Part shown: one piece after another, positions 13,701 through 25,308 of the stretch
Layout of the letters: the number at the start of each line of letters is the position of its first letter
Position numbering within the stretch: the stretch's first letter is position 1
Origin: Brugia malayi
Taxonomy: Eukaryota; Nematoda; Chromadorea; Rhabditida; Onchocercidae
Reading direction: 5' to 3'
Assembly (NCBI RefSeq): GCF_000002995.4
Contig: NW_025062477.1
Location: 186,001 to 250,000 of the forward strand
DNA: 64,000 nucleotides
The notes under the pieces: model-generated
What the model was told of the DNA's origin: nothing
The model's database searches: none
The model's input: the letters and a program-made list of their open reading frames with translations, nothing else
Translations under genes and position numbers: made by a program

Positions 13701-16700
13701 TTATGTTATGCTAGGATTTTCCAGATACTTTTAGGGTTTTCGTGAAAAAAACAAAGATTTGATGCGACAAGAAGTTTTAATGGCAATCAAGAAAAGCAAA
13801 AGTGCTTTTGTTCGAGGGTTAGTTGGAAATGATCCGGTTGCGGTATTTCGTTGGGGCATATTACGGGCAACTTTTCGGGCAGCAAACGCTTTCTGGCAAG
13901 CTGGAAAATTGGCAAAAAAAAGAGGTGATTATATTTGAAACAAAAAAATTTCTCTTTGTGACAAAATGACTGAATACTCATTGCATGCAATTGATCTGAA
14001 AATTGAGTAAAATTTTCGTTTTTGAAATTATTTCCAGAAAATATCGAACATTCTAAATTACCGCGTGATAATAAGACGATATTAACTGGAATTAGTTCGG
14101 ATACACATCTAAATGCTTTCCTACGTGGTGAAATAAGTCAAGAAATGGTGCCACCCTTCTGTGACACATCATTTTTCACCACAATTGTCAGCCATGCTCG
14201 GAAACAACCAAACGTGCAGGTGGAGGACTGTCACAGCGCTTTGAAAAGCTTACAGGTGATATTTCGGAAAGTTTCTTTTCATGAGTAGCAGAAGAATATC
14301 AAAACACAAACTAATTTCTCACTCCTACATTACATTTTCTAGGCAGTGAAAGCTTTTTCGGAAAAGAAAAGTATCACCGGAAAACCGTCTTCCGTCGGCA
14401 AACAATTCCAGCATTCTTTGTCGCGACTGATGAGAACGTTATCTCAGGCAACACCTTATTTCATCCGATGCATCAAATCTAACAATGAAAAGGTTATCGG
14501 TCTTCTCTCAGCAATACCAGTCGTTAAATTAATGAGTAACTTAGATTTAGGACTAGGCTTTCAATATATGTTGCCAAGCCTAAACATTGCTCACATTATT
14601 GGCCAAGCATTGATATAATATGATATGCATCCATCCGGGCTCATTTTGATGATAGCTAGCAGTATTTCATTGAAAGTCTTCCAAGATTGTGTTATTACTT
14701 AAAAATTTGTTGGTGATCTGAAAAAATTTTGCTAAAAAGTTAATAAACTTGGCTATTATTTTGTTGAAATATTTTTACAGAGCCAAGATGATATTTTTCT
14801 GTAAAATTAAAATTTTTGAGAACAAGCAATATTCATTTAAGAAACATTTAATGAATTGTAAATTAGTGATTTACAGATTCCGAACCATTTTGATGACAAT
14901 ATTATTTTGCGACAATTGCGTTACACAGGTATGCTCGAGACAGTGCGAATACGTCGAGCTGGTTATAGTGTTCGTATCGAATATAAGGTTGACAAGCATT
15001 GTTCCAAGTATTAATCATATTAATGCATTTTGTTCAATTTTAATTTCAAATTGATGTGATAAAAATGTGACACAAAGATGTGATAAATTTCGGTTGAAAT
15101 TTTTTTTAAAGGATTTCATCAAGCAGTATCGAGTCCTTCTACCGAAAGGCTGTGATAGTACCACAGAAGATGTTAAGGAGTTTATCACAGCACATGCATT
15201 GATTGATAATAACGAGGTGCAATTTGGAATCACCAAAGTAAGCATTTCTCACTCTCATAATGTCTTGCTAATGTCTACGAACTGTCAACGACAAGCTTAG
15301 TTTTAAATGAAATTTAATATTCTGAAAGTTAAATTAACGTTCTACGCATATATCACGTTGAATACGTCCGTTCTTCAGGTATTTATGCGTGATGCTGAGA
15401 AGTTAATTCTGGATGATCATCTTCATCGCGTCATTATGAAGCATATCGAAACGTTGCAGAGATGCATTCAAGCTCTAATGACAAGGCGCAAATATATCAA
15501 ATTGCGCAATAGTATTATTGGAATGCAGGTATGTATCTCCTTGTACTTTAATAAGAAATGAACAGTAAAAGAAAAGAATAGAGAAAATGTGACTCATTTC
15601 TTAAAGTATCGAAATTTAGTCATTTCAATCTTGCACACTTCTCTCTTAATTTTTTTCTCAAATTGTCCCATCATAATTTTATCACTTATTTAAGTTATTT
15701 AAAATTACTCAAATTGAAAACATTTCAATGATATATCTTTAAATTATCTGTTTTAATAACACACTTATTGATTTGCTTATTATAAAAGCTTTTCAAATGC
15801 TTTAATAATTTATGATTGTCAGCTTGATCGATTTGAATAACTTTTGAATTTTATAAACAGTAAAATTCATTTTAGACTTTTCACTATGAGACTAATATTT
15901 CGAATAAGATTTCGTTTTATTTTCCAGGCAGCGGCTCGTGGGATGATTGTGAGGAATCGTTTGCATGAAGTATACGATGCCGCGTTGGTGATTCAGCGTA
16001 ACTGGAAGCGTTTCAAGGTGGAGCAAAGATATCAAAAAATTCGACGCGCTATTGTCGCTATACAGGCTCATTATCGTGGCGCTTATGCTAGAAAACGGTA
16101 CTACTTCCTTTCCTTTCTGTCTTAATTCAATTCATTCTACTAATCCTATCATTCTACAATATTTTTTCTCCATTCATTCACGTCTAAAATTTGATGTCAC
16201 TCTGAGTCACGTCAAATTTTGAGAGTCAAGAATGTCAAAGTTCAGTTTTAAGATTAAAGTGGTTAATGAATGAATTTTAGATATGAGGAAATGAGAAGAG
16301 AAAGTGATCCAAAGAAACATTCACCAAATTTCACAATAACAAAGGTTGTGCGAAAAATGGAATTGGTATCGTTCAATCTGAACGACCCCGAATCTTTGGC
16401 GCAATTTGCGGGTTCAGATGAGGATGAGGAAGAGCTCTCAATAGCATCAACAAGTGTTAGCATTTTGGATGAGGAAGAAGATGGACAGGAGGATGCTGGA
16501 AGTACTCGAAGTTCGATTCAGCTCGATAGGTGCATTCATTTTTATTTTCTTTAAAAAGAAAATTTTCACTTTGTCCCAGCGTATACGTCAGCCAGAGATT
16601 ATTACATTCGATAGCAGCGTAAGTCTTACGTTAAGCTAACGTCAAATAATGGTGCTTGAACGTTGTCTAGGTGAGACATTCTATCGATTCCATTCCTCAG

Positions 16701-19700
16701 ATCGTTAGAAATCGAAGCAAATCTCTAGGAAAACTCGAAGTAGTGTCAATCCTTATGAATGCCATATTCATTTCAGTGTCCATCTGGAAACGGAACTCGA
16801 TGCGACATTTATATTGGAGGATAAAAAACTGAAACTTGTCGAGTAAGTTGACAAACTGATTTTCTCTTTTCCGTTTCAGTAAACTCCTTATCTATTCAAT
16901 CATCTCATCCGTATTGACATTATTCTTTTTCCTTGCTATTAGTGAATTATTGCTAGCTTTTCGGCCTGAATCAACACTTTGCCCTTTAACCTTTTACATT
17001 TGCATTGCTAAGTAATGTAACTTTGTGTGTGGAATAGACTCAATTAATAATTCAGTCATTGTCTAATCTTTATCTTAGCATAATGCATGTGGTAAACATA
17101 TAAAACTTTACCTATTTTTCCAAATATTCGTTTTTTCAGAGCACCGCGAGATTCAGCAATTTTCAAAAGGAGGATAAGTTCAGCATCAACTGGTACAACC
17201 AAAAAGGTTTTTCTATCTCTTATGATCGAATATGTTCAGAAATACATCAATTTGCTAATGACTATTGGAATTTAAATTCCAATACTAACGCCTAGAAACA
17301 CATTTCAAAAGCTGAAGAAGCAAACTGATAATCATTATCATTATTCATGCCATTATATCTGGCATAATCACCTAAGATTGTGAACATATCTTCTTATTAT
17401 AATTACGCAGCGGAATCAACAAATATAATTTTCTTGGTAAAATTCCCGACACACTGTTACTACCCAAAAATTGACCATCGTTTCAACTGTTTACGTTTAC
17501 ATTTTGTCATCGTCGTCTTACTGCTGTTAATATTTTTTAAATTTCTCTGAAATTCACTCAAGATTGAATCTATTTCATGCAAAATTTTATAGATGAAAAT
17601 GTTTCGAAGAGCTGCAAGCACAGAAACGGATCGACTTTCAATTTCTGAACATATGATACCTTCGGTAAACATAAATTGATTGCTTAAATGTTTACTCTTA
17701 CCATTCTCATCACATACACTTTCCTCTTGCGCAGTGAATGAATGCCATTTGCGCTCAAATAGTGTATACCTTGTTGGGATTAAAATTATATTCAAAGTAA
17801 TTGTATGTAGTTATTTTGCCTCGCCATAATATTAACTGAGTCTTCAGTGTGCTATTATAGTTTCGACAGAAACAATTTTAACGATCAGCCAAAGAAAATC
17901 ATTCAACTTTACATCTTTGCCAGATGGCACTTAATAGACATTGTTCATAATAAGGTTTCAGAGCCCAGAAAGTAAGAGCAAAAGTAGAAAGATAGGTTTT
18001 ATGCGAGCCAAGAAGCACTTGAAAGCATTTCTGTCACGACGTAGTGATAGTGTCCTGAGTATTGATGAAAGTCGAGACTCACTTACTGCATGGTAAGTAT
18101 TTATCATTTCTTAGCAGTTCTTTTTGATCCGAAAGATTCTTTTTCTAACTTTTTGAATTCCGGTTTGCTAATTTCGTGCTAAATATCTATTTGTATCATT
18201 ATCAAATATCAAATATGTGGGATAATTAGACGAGAAATAATTTGATATCTGGCATAAATAATGTTATATAACTCACTTTCTGGATAATCGATAAATTCCG
18301 ATTCTCTTGTCCTATTTTCAGGAAAAATACAGAATTATTATAAATTAATGAGAGATGGTCTTCTTCCCTAATTTTCCATCATCATTTTCACTTTATAGCA
18401 CAACTCTAATGGAAACAATCAAAGCATCAGCCTCAGTGTCAACCAAACATAATTTAAAATTAAGTCGACTGCATCGCAATGAAATTTGTGCTTTATGCAA
18501 TAAAAATTTCACCGGTATACTAATAAAGGGCAACAAGTGTACAGGTATTTCCTCTTCTCTTTCACTCTCTCACTGTATTTCAGTGACAATTAATAATGAT
18601 TCACTTTCTAATTAGTATGTGAACAAATTACAGAGAGAATCTCTCTATACTCTAATTAAAGCAATTAAAATATTTCATTGAATGAATTAAACCGAATGTT
18701 TATTCTTAAGTTCAAATCAATTGTCATATTATGCTAAAATTTGGAAATTTAAGTCAAAATTTGAAAGATTTTACACTTGTTAATTTGTGAATTAAAGTTA
18801 AACAACAGTGTTAGTGTAAGTATCAATTGTAGAGTGTAAACTGTCATTCCACAAAGAGTGCTCTTCATTCGCGTCCAATATTCCTTGTCAAGCGGTAATC
18901 CGTTCACTTCGTCCGGATGATACGCCGCCAAAGAAGGAATGGGAAATAAAGTGAAGAAATTTTCAAGCTTTTGAAGTTGACACACGTCTTTCATCTAAAT
19001 CAATTCGAAGTTCCTTAATGTTTGATGGTAGATATCTCTTTCTCTCTTGGCAATATGATCTTGGCCAGTAAAGGACAATGCTGGAATTAAGACAAAGCAA
19101 ACTTTGGATAGCTTCAAACATGCAGTGCTATTAGCTATATTTTGACTGGATAATATTAAGTGAATAAAATGCTGGTTATCATTAAATATTGAGCAGAAAC
19201 CGGAATATGAATTGAGGACATTTCTGATATGTTATCATTTAGAGATCAAAGATTAGAGGTTACTCACGTGAATTGTCTTATTATCATTCACTAAATTTGA
19301 TGGATGCAAAGAATTTCGCTGGTTTTAGATTTGTTGACTTACTTTCAGATCGTCTTTGTCACCGAAGCAATCATTTGCACCACTCGTCCTTCATCCAGCC
19401 AAATCCTTCAGTTTGCATAAAACTAAACAACAGGTAGAATCAATCAAAATCATTGTCTGCAAATAAATTTTTCATGAAATGCATAAACTATGATACATCC
19501 GGTTTCTTCTTTGAAACTTGCAAAAATAACACAAGCAGAAAGTCAATGAACCATAGTCGAAATTGAAAGTATCTTAGTACATCTAAGTTATAAAAGTTAT
19601 TTTTGCTGTTGATGAATACCGCTTAGAGAGATAGCTTTGTCAGTCAGGTAAGAAATGAGACTGTAGAAGAGTGATCAGGTTGTTTTCTGGTTTTGTTAAT

Positions 19701-22700
19701 TAAGGAAATTTCAGACTGATCCAAGCGATATGATTATTGAAAGTGACGATGATCTGAGACATTTCAATGTATTTATCTTCAAAAAATTGATGAAATTGGA
19801 GAATAATAAGAAAAAGAGGGACACACAAATAGATGCAATTTTCAAGAAAGCTTTCAAGGAATTCCATATGGAAATTATTGGCTATGAAGCGGTAGTCGGT
19901 GTAGGTGCCATAAAGTTGATAATGATAAATCTATAATCATTCCAAAACTTTTAACTTTATCCTAATTTCAGCTCGGCTTACTTTTGCCTGTGTTAACGAA
20001 AATTATTTTGATTTCAAATTCTTTTGCTCACTTTGTTTAGAATAGTTGGATAAGTAAACTGATATTCTTAAATATGTTTACTTTAAGCTATGATAAGCCA
20101 TTCTTGAATATACTTCCGGAAGAACTGGATTGGAAAAGTGACTGAAAATAAGGAATTTGGGCGAATAAATAATTCACAAAAGAAGCAGTAACCTTTCACT
20201 TGGGGATGATATTTGAGAGATTAAATTAAAAAGATTAAAATTCAAATTTTAGTTAAATTTTTAAAGTAAACAACTTTTTTTTTCATAAATTTTTTGCAGA
20301 AATTCATAGTGATAAAATTATTTTTGTTTTATTTCTGCTACCACATAATTTGGCATTTAATTATCGGAATTTGACTACAAAGCAAGAAATTTACATTTAT
20401 AAAAACCATTCTTTATGATCTGTTATTTTCATAGGCTTTTCTTTTCAGGAAAACAGAACGATGCTAAAGTATCATGATCTTATCACTATTTTTGAAGGTT
20501 CACTGACCAAAGTTTCAGCCCAGGAACAGGTATATAATAAACATCAAAATTCCTACTACCATTGTTAAAATCATTAGATATTGAAAAAATTTCCCTTCGT
20601 GGTTGAAATATATTTCGCATACTAATTATTGAAATATATTTCGCATACTAATTATCGATTTCGAATTATCGAAATTGTGATAAGCCATTGAAACAAATTG
20701 GCAGCATAATAAATTATATTAATTTTCGTTTTTTTTTTTTATCGAACATTTCACTATCGTTCTTTCCGTTTATTTGTTAATGATTACTTCATATCCTAGA
20801 ATCGGAAAGTTTTTTTTAAAAAAAAAAAAAAAAAACTGGGATTCATTGATTCGAAATATCCAGTCAATCATATAAACAAATTTGCTATTGCCTTTTTTGT
20901 CTTCCTCTCTCATAAACACCTTTATGAATTCATCAACATTACAGGTAACATTCCCTACTACACTTGGCGTAAACGCGTTTCGTGGTTTTCTGAATGAATT
21001 CCTTCATGAGCAAACAAAAAATAAGAAATCGAGTAAAAAATCGAATGTCCTTGAGGTGGTGACACAAAACAGTTTTACTCTAAATGACAAGCATGCATTC
21101 TCGAGATAATGAGTGCTCCCAATCAAATTGACACGCACCTGTGCTTAATGCTTTCATTTGTCATTGCAGCACTCTCGGAATATTCTGGAATACACCGTTT
21201 GCACCGATCTATTCAATCGCAGCTTTTTTCGAAAATTTCTGTGCAAAATACTTCCGAAGAGTATCTCAGTGTGCATGTCGCATTAATCTTATTCTCAATA
21301 ACATCTCGAGAATAGATGAAATGCAGTTTATCTGAACTAATTATTACTTATTTTTAATTGATCTGCTTGTATTCTTTACCTCATATAGAAAACAGGTATC
21401 ATTTGAGCGAACTCAAGATGAATCTAATAGAATTACTTAACTAACAATTCACTCAATATTACTTGAAAGACTAATGAATGAGGAAAGATTACTCAACGAG
21501 CATTCTTGAAAATTAATATCGCAAAGTTTACTTTTGAGTGAAAAATGAAAACAAGAAGTTATGGTATTGCTACATTTAACGCTTCATCTGCTGTGTTCAT
21601 TCATTTGCATGGTAATTAATCATCGTTTTCTTTTATTGTTTATTTGTTTAATATAAAAAAAAAAATCGATTTAATTTCATTTGATCACTAATTTATCTTC
21701 CATTGCAGAATGTTCGCAAAAAAAGAAGAAAATCGGATGCAACGGTGGTGAGTTATTGTTGTTAATTTCTTTTAATTTTGATTATATAAAAATTTTAACC
21801 TTAAAATTTCAAGTGCTTAAATTAAGAGATTTGATAGGATAGGAAAAATCTACATTATGACCAATAAAAAAAAAGATGAAAAAAAAAACAGTTAAATTAT
21901 TGATTTTAGGTTTATAATGGTCATCGATTTAAATTAGAATACGTTCACGTACCAACGTATTGTGAAGTGTGCAATTTGTTTATGTGGCATGCTGAGAAAA
22001 TTTTCATTTGTAAAGCATGTCGCATAAGTTGTCACAAGAAATGTCATACAAAGATTACAACAAGTTGTACGCAATCTTTACAGCAAGCAGTAAGTAATTT
22101 AATTAATTTAATTTTTCATTTTTGCTTTCAAAATTTCCATTTGCTAAGTTTTCGTTGATTCTTCGATGGAAAATGGTAGATCGAAATGGATAAAATGGAA
22201 CCGAAAAAAAAAAATGAAATGAAATTGTAGTCCGAATAAAACGATCCAAAATTATAAAAGAAGCAAAATTAGAATTAACTTATGCCTCAGAAATTATTCA
22301 TTTCTTTCTTTCACTTCCACATTCTAACTTCTTGCTTCAGCGGAATTTTCGTTTTTGCGTGGTTTTTTACGTACCTTTCCCATTTGTTCATTTAAACTGG
22401 TTTTTACGTACCTTTCCCATTTGTTCATTTAAACTGGTTTTTACGTACCTTTCCCATTTGTTCATTTAAACTGGTTTTTACGTACCTTTCCCATTTGTTC
22501 ATTTAAACTGGTTTTTACGTACCTTTCCCATTTGTTCATTTAAACTGGTTTTTACGTACCTTTCCCATTTGTTCATTTAAACTGGTTTTTTACGTACCTT
22601 TCCCATTTGTTCATTTAAACTGGTTTTTACGTACCTTTCCCATTTGTTCATTTAAACTGGTTTTTACGCACCTTTCCCATTTGTCCAATTTTTGTGTCCC

Positions 22701-25308
22701 ACTAAGTAATAGTTAGTAGTTAGGCTATCCATCTTAAAGCCAAACAGAATGAGTAAGTAAGTTAAGGCATTATAAAATTATTGAAAGCACAACAAAAGAA
22801 ATGAAAAAGATAGAATTATAATGCTAGAGATTCATAGAATTTACAATCTGGTGGACGATTTTTTGGTGCAAATTTGAGCAGTCTTGTGGATGATCAAGAA
22901 TCAGTTCCAATTGTCATCGATAAATTATTTATGGCTATTGAATTGAAAGCTCTTTTCGTTGAAGGAATTTATAGGAAAAGTGCAGCAATTGGACAAGTGC
23001 GTAATGCACGTCGAGAAATTGAAAATGCAGGTAGTGTATTTCTGATTGCATATTTTGTGCTATAAAATGCAGGTAGTGTATTTCTGATTGCATATTTTGT
23101 GCTATAAAATGCAGGTAGTGTATTTCTGATTGCATATTTTGTACCATAAAATTTTTATGGTATATCAAATTTCAAGAAGGTCAGATGCTTTTCAGTGCTT
23201 TTCCGTTTTTCATCGTTTAACATTTAGTGCTTTAGGTCATATCATCATCATCATCATATCTCAAATATGATGAGATGGAAAGAACAAAAGGATATAATAA
23301 CTAAATTTTACTGTAAAGAAATGGATTTTTCAGAATTCGAAATATTATCGTTTGACGACGTCCCCACGCACGTTATAACAACTTTAGTGAAGTCATTTTT
23401 CCGTGAGCTCCCGGAGCCTCTTATCACTTACGATCTCTACGAGAATTTCTTGAATGCCTCAGGTAAAAAAAAAAGAAAAAACCATTTTTTATATGTATAG
23501 CTATTCTAGAGCAATAATTTTATCACTTCCATGTAAAATTTCATAAATTAATTATCAACTAATTTAGAGGTGCAAGATAGTACTGAACGAGTAAGATGTT
23601 TGACTGTAATAGTAGAATTGCTACCAAAATGTAATAGAAGCGTTTTGGAACGGTTGCTGTACCATTTGGCACGTGTTGCTAATCAGGTAAGTAAATATTA
23701 GTTACCTGATAAGTAACCTTTCCTTATAAGTAAAGAAGTAAGTAAAAAATAAGTAATATAAGTAAAAAAACTAAAAATATATATATAAGTGAAAAATAAG
23801 TAATATAAGCATAAGTTAAAGAACTTATAAGTCTTTATCTATTTTATAGGATAGGGAGGAATAATAAAAGTTATAACTAATTTCCTTTTAACTTTTTCAA
23901 ACTTGAAACTTCATTTTTCAAATTTGTTTTCAAAACTTCATAGTGTCAACTTCTTTGTAGGCAAATTTGTTAGTATGCGATTTACCATCATTCCTTATTG
24001 TGACGTGATTGGAAGACTTAACTATCTTATACCTAGGTTAATTACTTTCTGAATATTAGACTTCATCTAATTACATTTTTCAATTCCTAATCTTCCATTA
24101 ATTGATGAGAGTTATGTTTACAAAGAGATAAAATTTTTCTAAAAGCTATGATCAAATAATTTTAAACTCTAATATCAGAAATTATACTATGATTAAATTA
24201 AGCAGTACATGTTTGACATTGTTAAATTTTAATACCATTTTAACCTTCAATGCCACATTCCCATATAATTTTCATTAATATTTTAAAATGTAAGTCTATC
24301 TTGGCTATCCACAAGCACCGCAGTATTTGTTACCTTAAATGTAAAAGTTACCTATCCTAACAAACTATTTTTAGGAATCAGTGAACAAAATGAGTGCTGC
24401 AAATCTGGCACTTATTTTTGCACCATGCATTTTGCGTACTAATCAAACGTTACGTGCGCAAGATCAACTACGAGATGTTGAAAGACAGGCTATTTGTGTA
24501 CAAGCGTTAATCGAAGAAAAATTGCGACAATTCCGCTCAACGTTAACAGAAATTGTTTCACTTGAAACTGCTAGTGAAAAGGTATCTATTGCTAATAGAA
24601 TTTAAATGTCCTGGTATGTTAGATGTCTTTGATGTTTTGTCCATTTAATAGCTCTTATTTTGAAGACTACACAAGTATTTTTTTTTTGCAGATCGTTGAG
24701 AATTTGCGACTAATTGATGAGCACAAAGATTCAGTGAAAAAAGAAATACACACGTCTAATGAGCAGCATCTCGAGACTGCTCGACAATTATTTGTGGAAC
24801 AATTGGAATTTTTGGATAGCGAAAAGTACTATCTTTACATTTCTTTTTTTGGCATATTTTAATCAAAAACAAATCTCTCTCTCTCTCAAAAACAAAGAAC
24901 AAATTTGACAAAAAACAAATTAAAAAAAAAAAATTGTTTTTGGGAAAATAGCTATTGTCTTTTAACAATATGAATATGAATAGTAAATAGTTATATGCTT
25001 TGATTAATTAAAATAAACAATTAAAAGGAATTTGCTTCAGAGAAAAACTCATCCAAGAATTACCACCAATAGCACCAGTAGCATCGATAGAAGATCTTTC
25101 ATCACTTGAGGAGTGCGGAAATTCGCCATTGCTAATTGAAGAGGTACCCCAGGAAGAGTACGCTGTCGACTTCAGTGCTCCTCCAATCTTCAACACTCTG
25201 AAGAATGTCACCAAATGGCGATCACGAGGGTCATCAAGACGTCGTCTACCTAGCCAACAGCATAGACGGTCCATGTTTGAGAAGCACTTCCATGTGAAAT
25301 TCTCATAA
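6413..25308 (+). CDS. hum-7: Class IX unconventional myosin with RhoGAP domain (HUM-7/MYO9 family)
   Basis: This is an actin-based motor fused to a GTPase-activating domain for Rho. I read 40 exons whose phases all agree: 6413-6741, 6938-7121, 7620-7722, 7825-7930, 8290-8428, 8785-8956, 9161-9255, 9483-9545, 9782-9881, 10831-10986, 11065-11232, 11676-11802, 12238-12365, 12674-12751, 13295-13480, 13735-13924, 14038-14255, 14343-14492, 14877-14987, 15112-15237, 15379-15528, 15928-16097, 16281-16529, 16777-16842, 17140-17206, 17962-18092, 18399-18544, 18833-18950, 19349-19433, 19715-19900, 20449-20529, 20945-21055, 21709-21747, 21910-22089, 22838-23030, 23334-23462, 23568-23686, 24375-24581, 24692-24825, 25041-25308. 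They give about 1,918 codons, close to the size I recall for C. elegans HUM-7. Domain order (RA-like, motor, IQ, C1, RhoGAP) is that of MYO9A/B. The start is unresolved; the donor of exon 19715-19900 could be 9 bp earlier. Confidence 0.95.
7445..7518. repeat. 37-bp tandem duplication in a hum-7 intron
   Basis: Two adjacent copies of a 37-bp unit (AAATTAAGCCTTGTC...GGCTTGAATT), differing at a few positions, lie in the intron between exons 6938-7121 and 7620-7722. Confidence 0.85.
7825..15237 (+). other. hum-7: hum-7 myosin motor domain
   Basis: Seen in the exons: P-loop GESGSGKT at 8824-8847, switch [11 protein letters not shown] near 9190-9225, switch II D-I-F-G-F-E-D near 12247, the relay region F-N-Q-H-I-F, and the converter-side [12 protein letters not shown] near 14910. 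Between 13925 and 14342 an insertion of about 80-110 residues replaces the usual loop 2. A large loop-2 insertion is the hallmark of class IX and is linked to its single-headed processive movement. All nucleotide-binding motifs look intact, so an active motor is expected. Confidence 0.92.
15379..16290 (+). other. hum-7: hum-7 neck with four IQ motifs
   Basis: Exons 15379-15528, 15928-16097 and the start of 16281-16529 encode four successive IQ-like motifs: [43 protein letters not shown] and [15 protein letters not shown]. These bind calmodulin or related light chains in unconventional myosins. The next exon is acidic, serine-rich and probably disordered. Confidence 0.85.
18399..18950 (+). other. 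hum-7: hum-7 first C1-type zinc finger
   Basis: Exons 18399-18544 and 18833-18950 together give H-x12-C-x2-C-x13-C-x2-C-x4-H-x2-C-x8-C, the C1 (phorbol ester/DAG-type) pattern with only the last spacing one longer than usual. All eight zinc ligands are present. The finger is split by an intron after the third cysteine. It precedes the better-known C1 finger by about 200 residues. Confidence 0.8.
20603..20654. repeat. 26-bp perfect tandem duplication in a hum-7 intron
   Basis: Two identical adjacent 26-bp copies (TTGAAATATATTTCGCATAC...) lie in the intron after exon 20449-20529. No function is visible. Confidence 0.85.
21910..22089 (+). other. hum-7: hum-7 second C1-type zinc finger
   Basis: This single exon encodes a C1 domain beginning G-H-R-F-K-L and containing P-T-Y-C-E-V-C, C-K-A-C and S-C-H-K-K-C. 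It corresponds to the finger just N-terminal of RhoGAP in human MYO9A/B. All ligands are present. In MYO9 family members this finger is not thought to be a classical DAG receptor. Confidence 0.88.
22363..22690. repeat. 37-bp minisatellite, nine copies, in a hum-7 intron
   Basis: The unit TTTTTACGTACCTTTCCC plus ATTTGTTCATTTAAACTGG recurs nine times at 36-38 bp spacing. Copies are nearly identical; only poly-T length varies, and the last copy has CGCACC for CGTACC and then breaks down. It sits in the intron that separates the second C1 exon from the RhoGAP exons. Homogeneity implies recent expansion and probable length polymorphism. Confidence 0.95.
22838..24581 (+). other. hum-7: hum-7 RhoGAP domain
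   Basis: Exons 22838-23030, 23334-23462, 23568-23686 and 24375-24581 encode the RhoGAP fold. The arginine finger lies in E-G-I-Y-R-K-S (near 22965), followed by F-F-R-E-L-P-E-P-L and, in the last exon, [15 protein letters not shown]. The catalytic arginine and the structural asparagine are both present, so GAP activity toward Rho is expected. The exon 22838-23030 donor is embedded in a tandem repeat (see findings). Confidence 0.92.
23022..23150. repeat. 42-bp tandem repeat spanning a hum-7 splice donor, three copies
   Basis: The unit AAAATGCAGGTAGTGTATTT plus CTGATTGCATATTTTGTGCTAT is repeated three times. The first copy contains the end of exon 22838-23030 and its donor (GCAG|GTAGTG), so copies two and three each carry an equally good donor. 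The length is a multiple of three. Confidence 0.93.

Noticed and set aside
22935..23168. A - strand open frame with a 14-residue repeat
   Set aside because: It is the reverse reading of the 42-bp splice-site repeat, whose length happens to be divisible by three.
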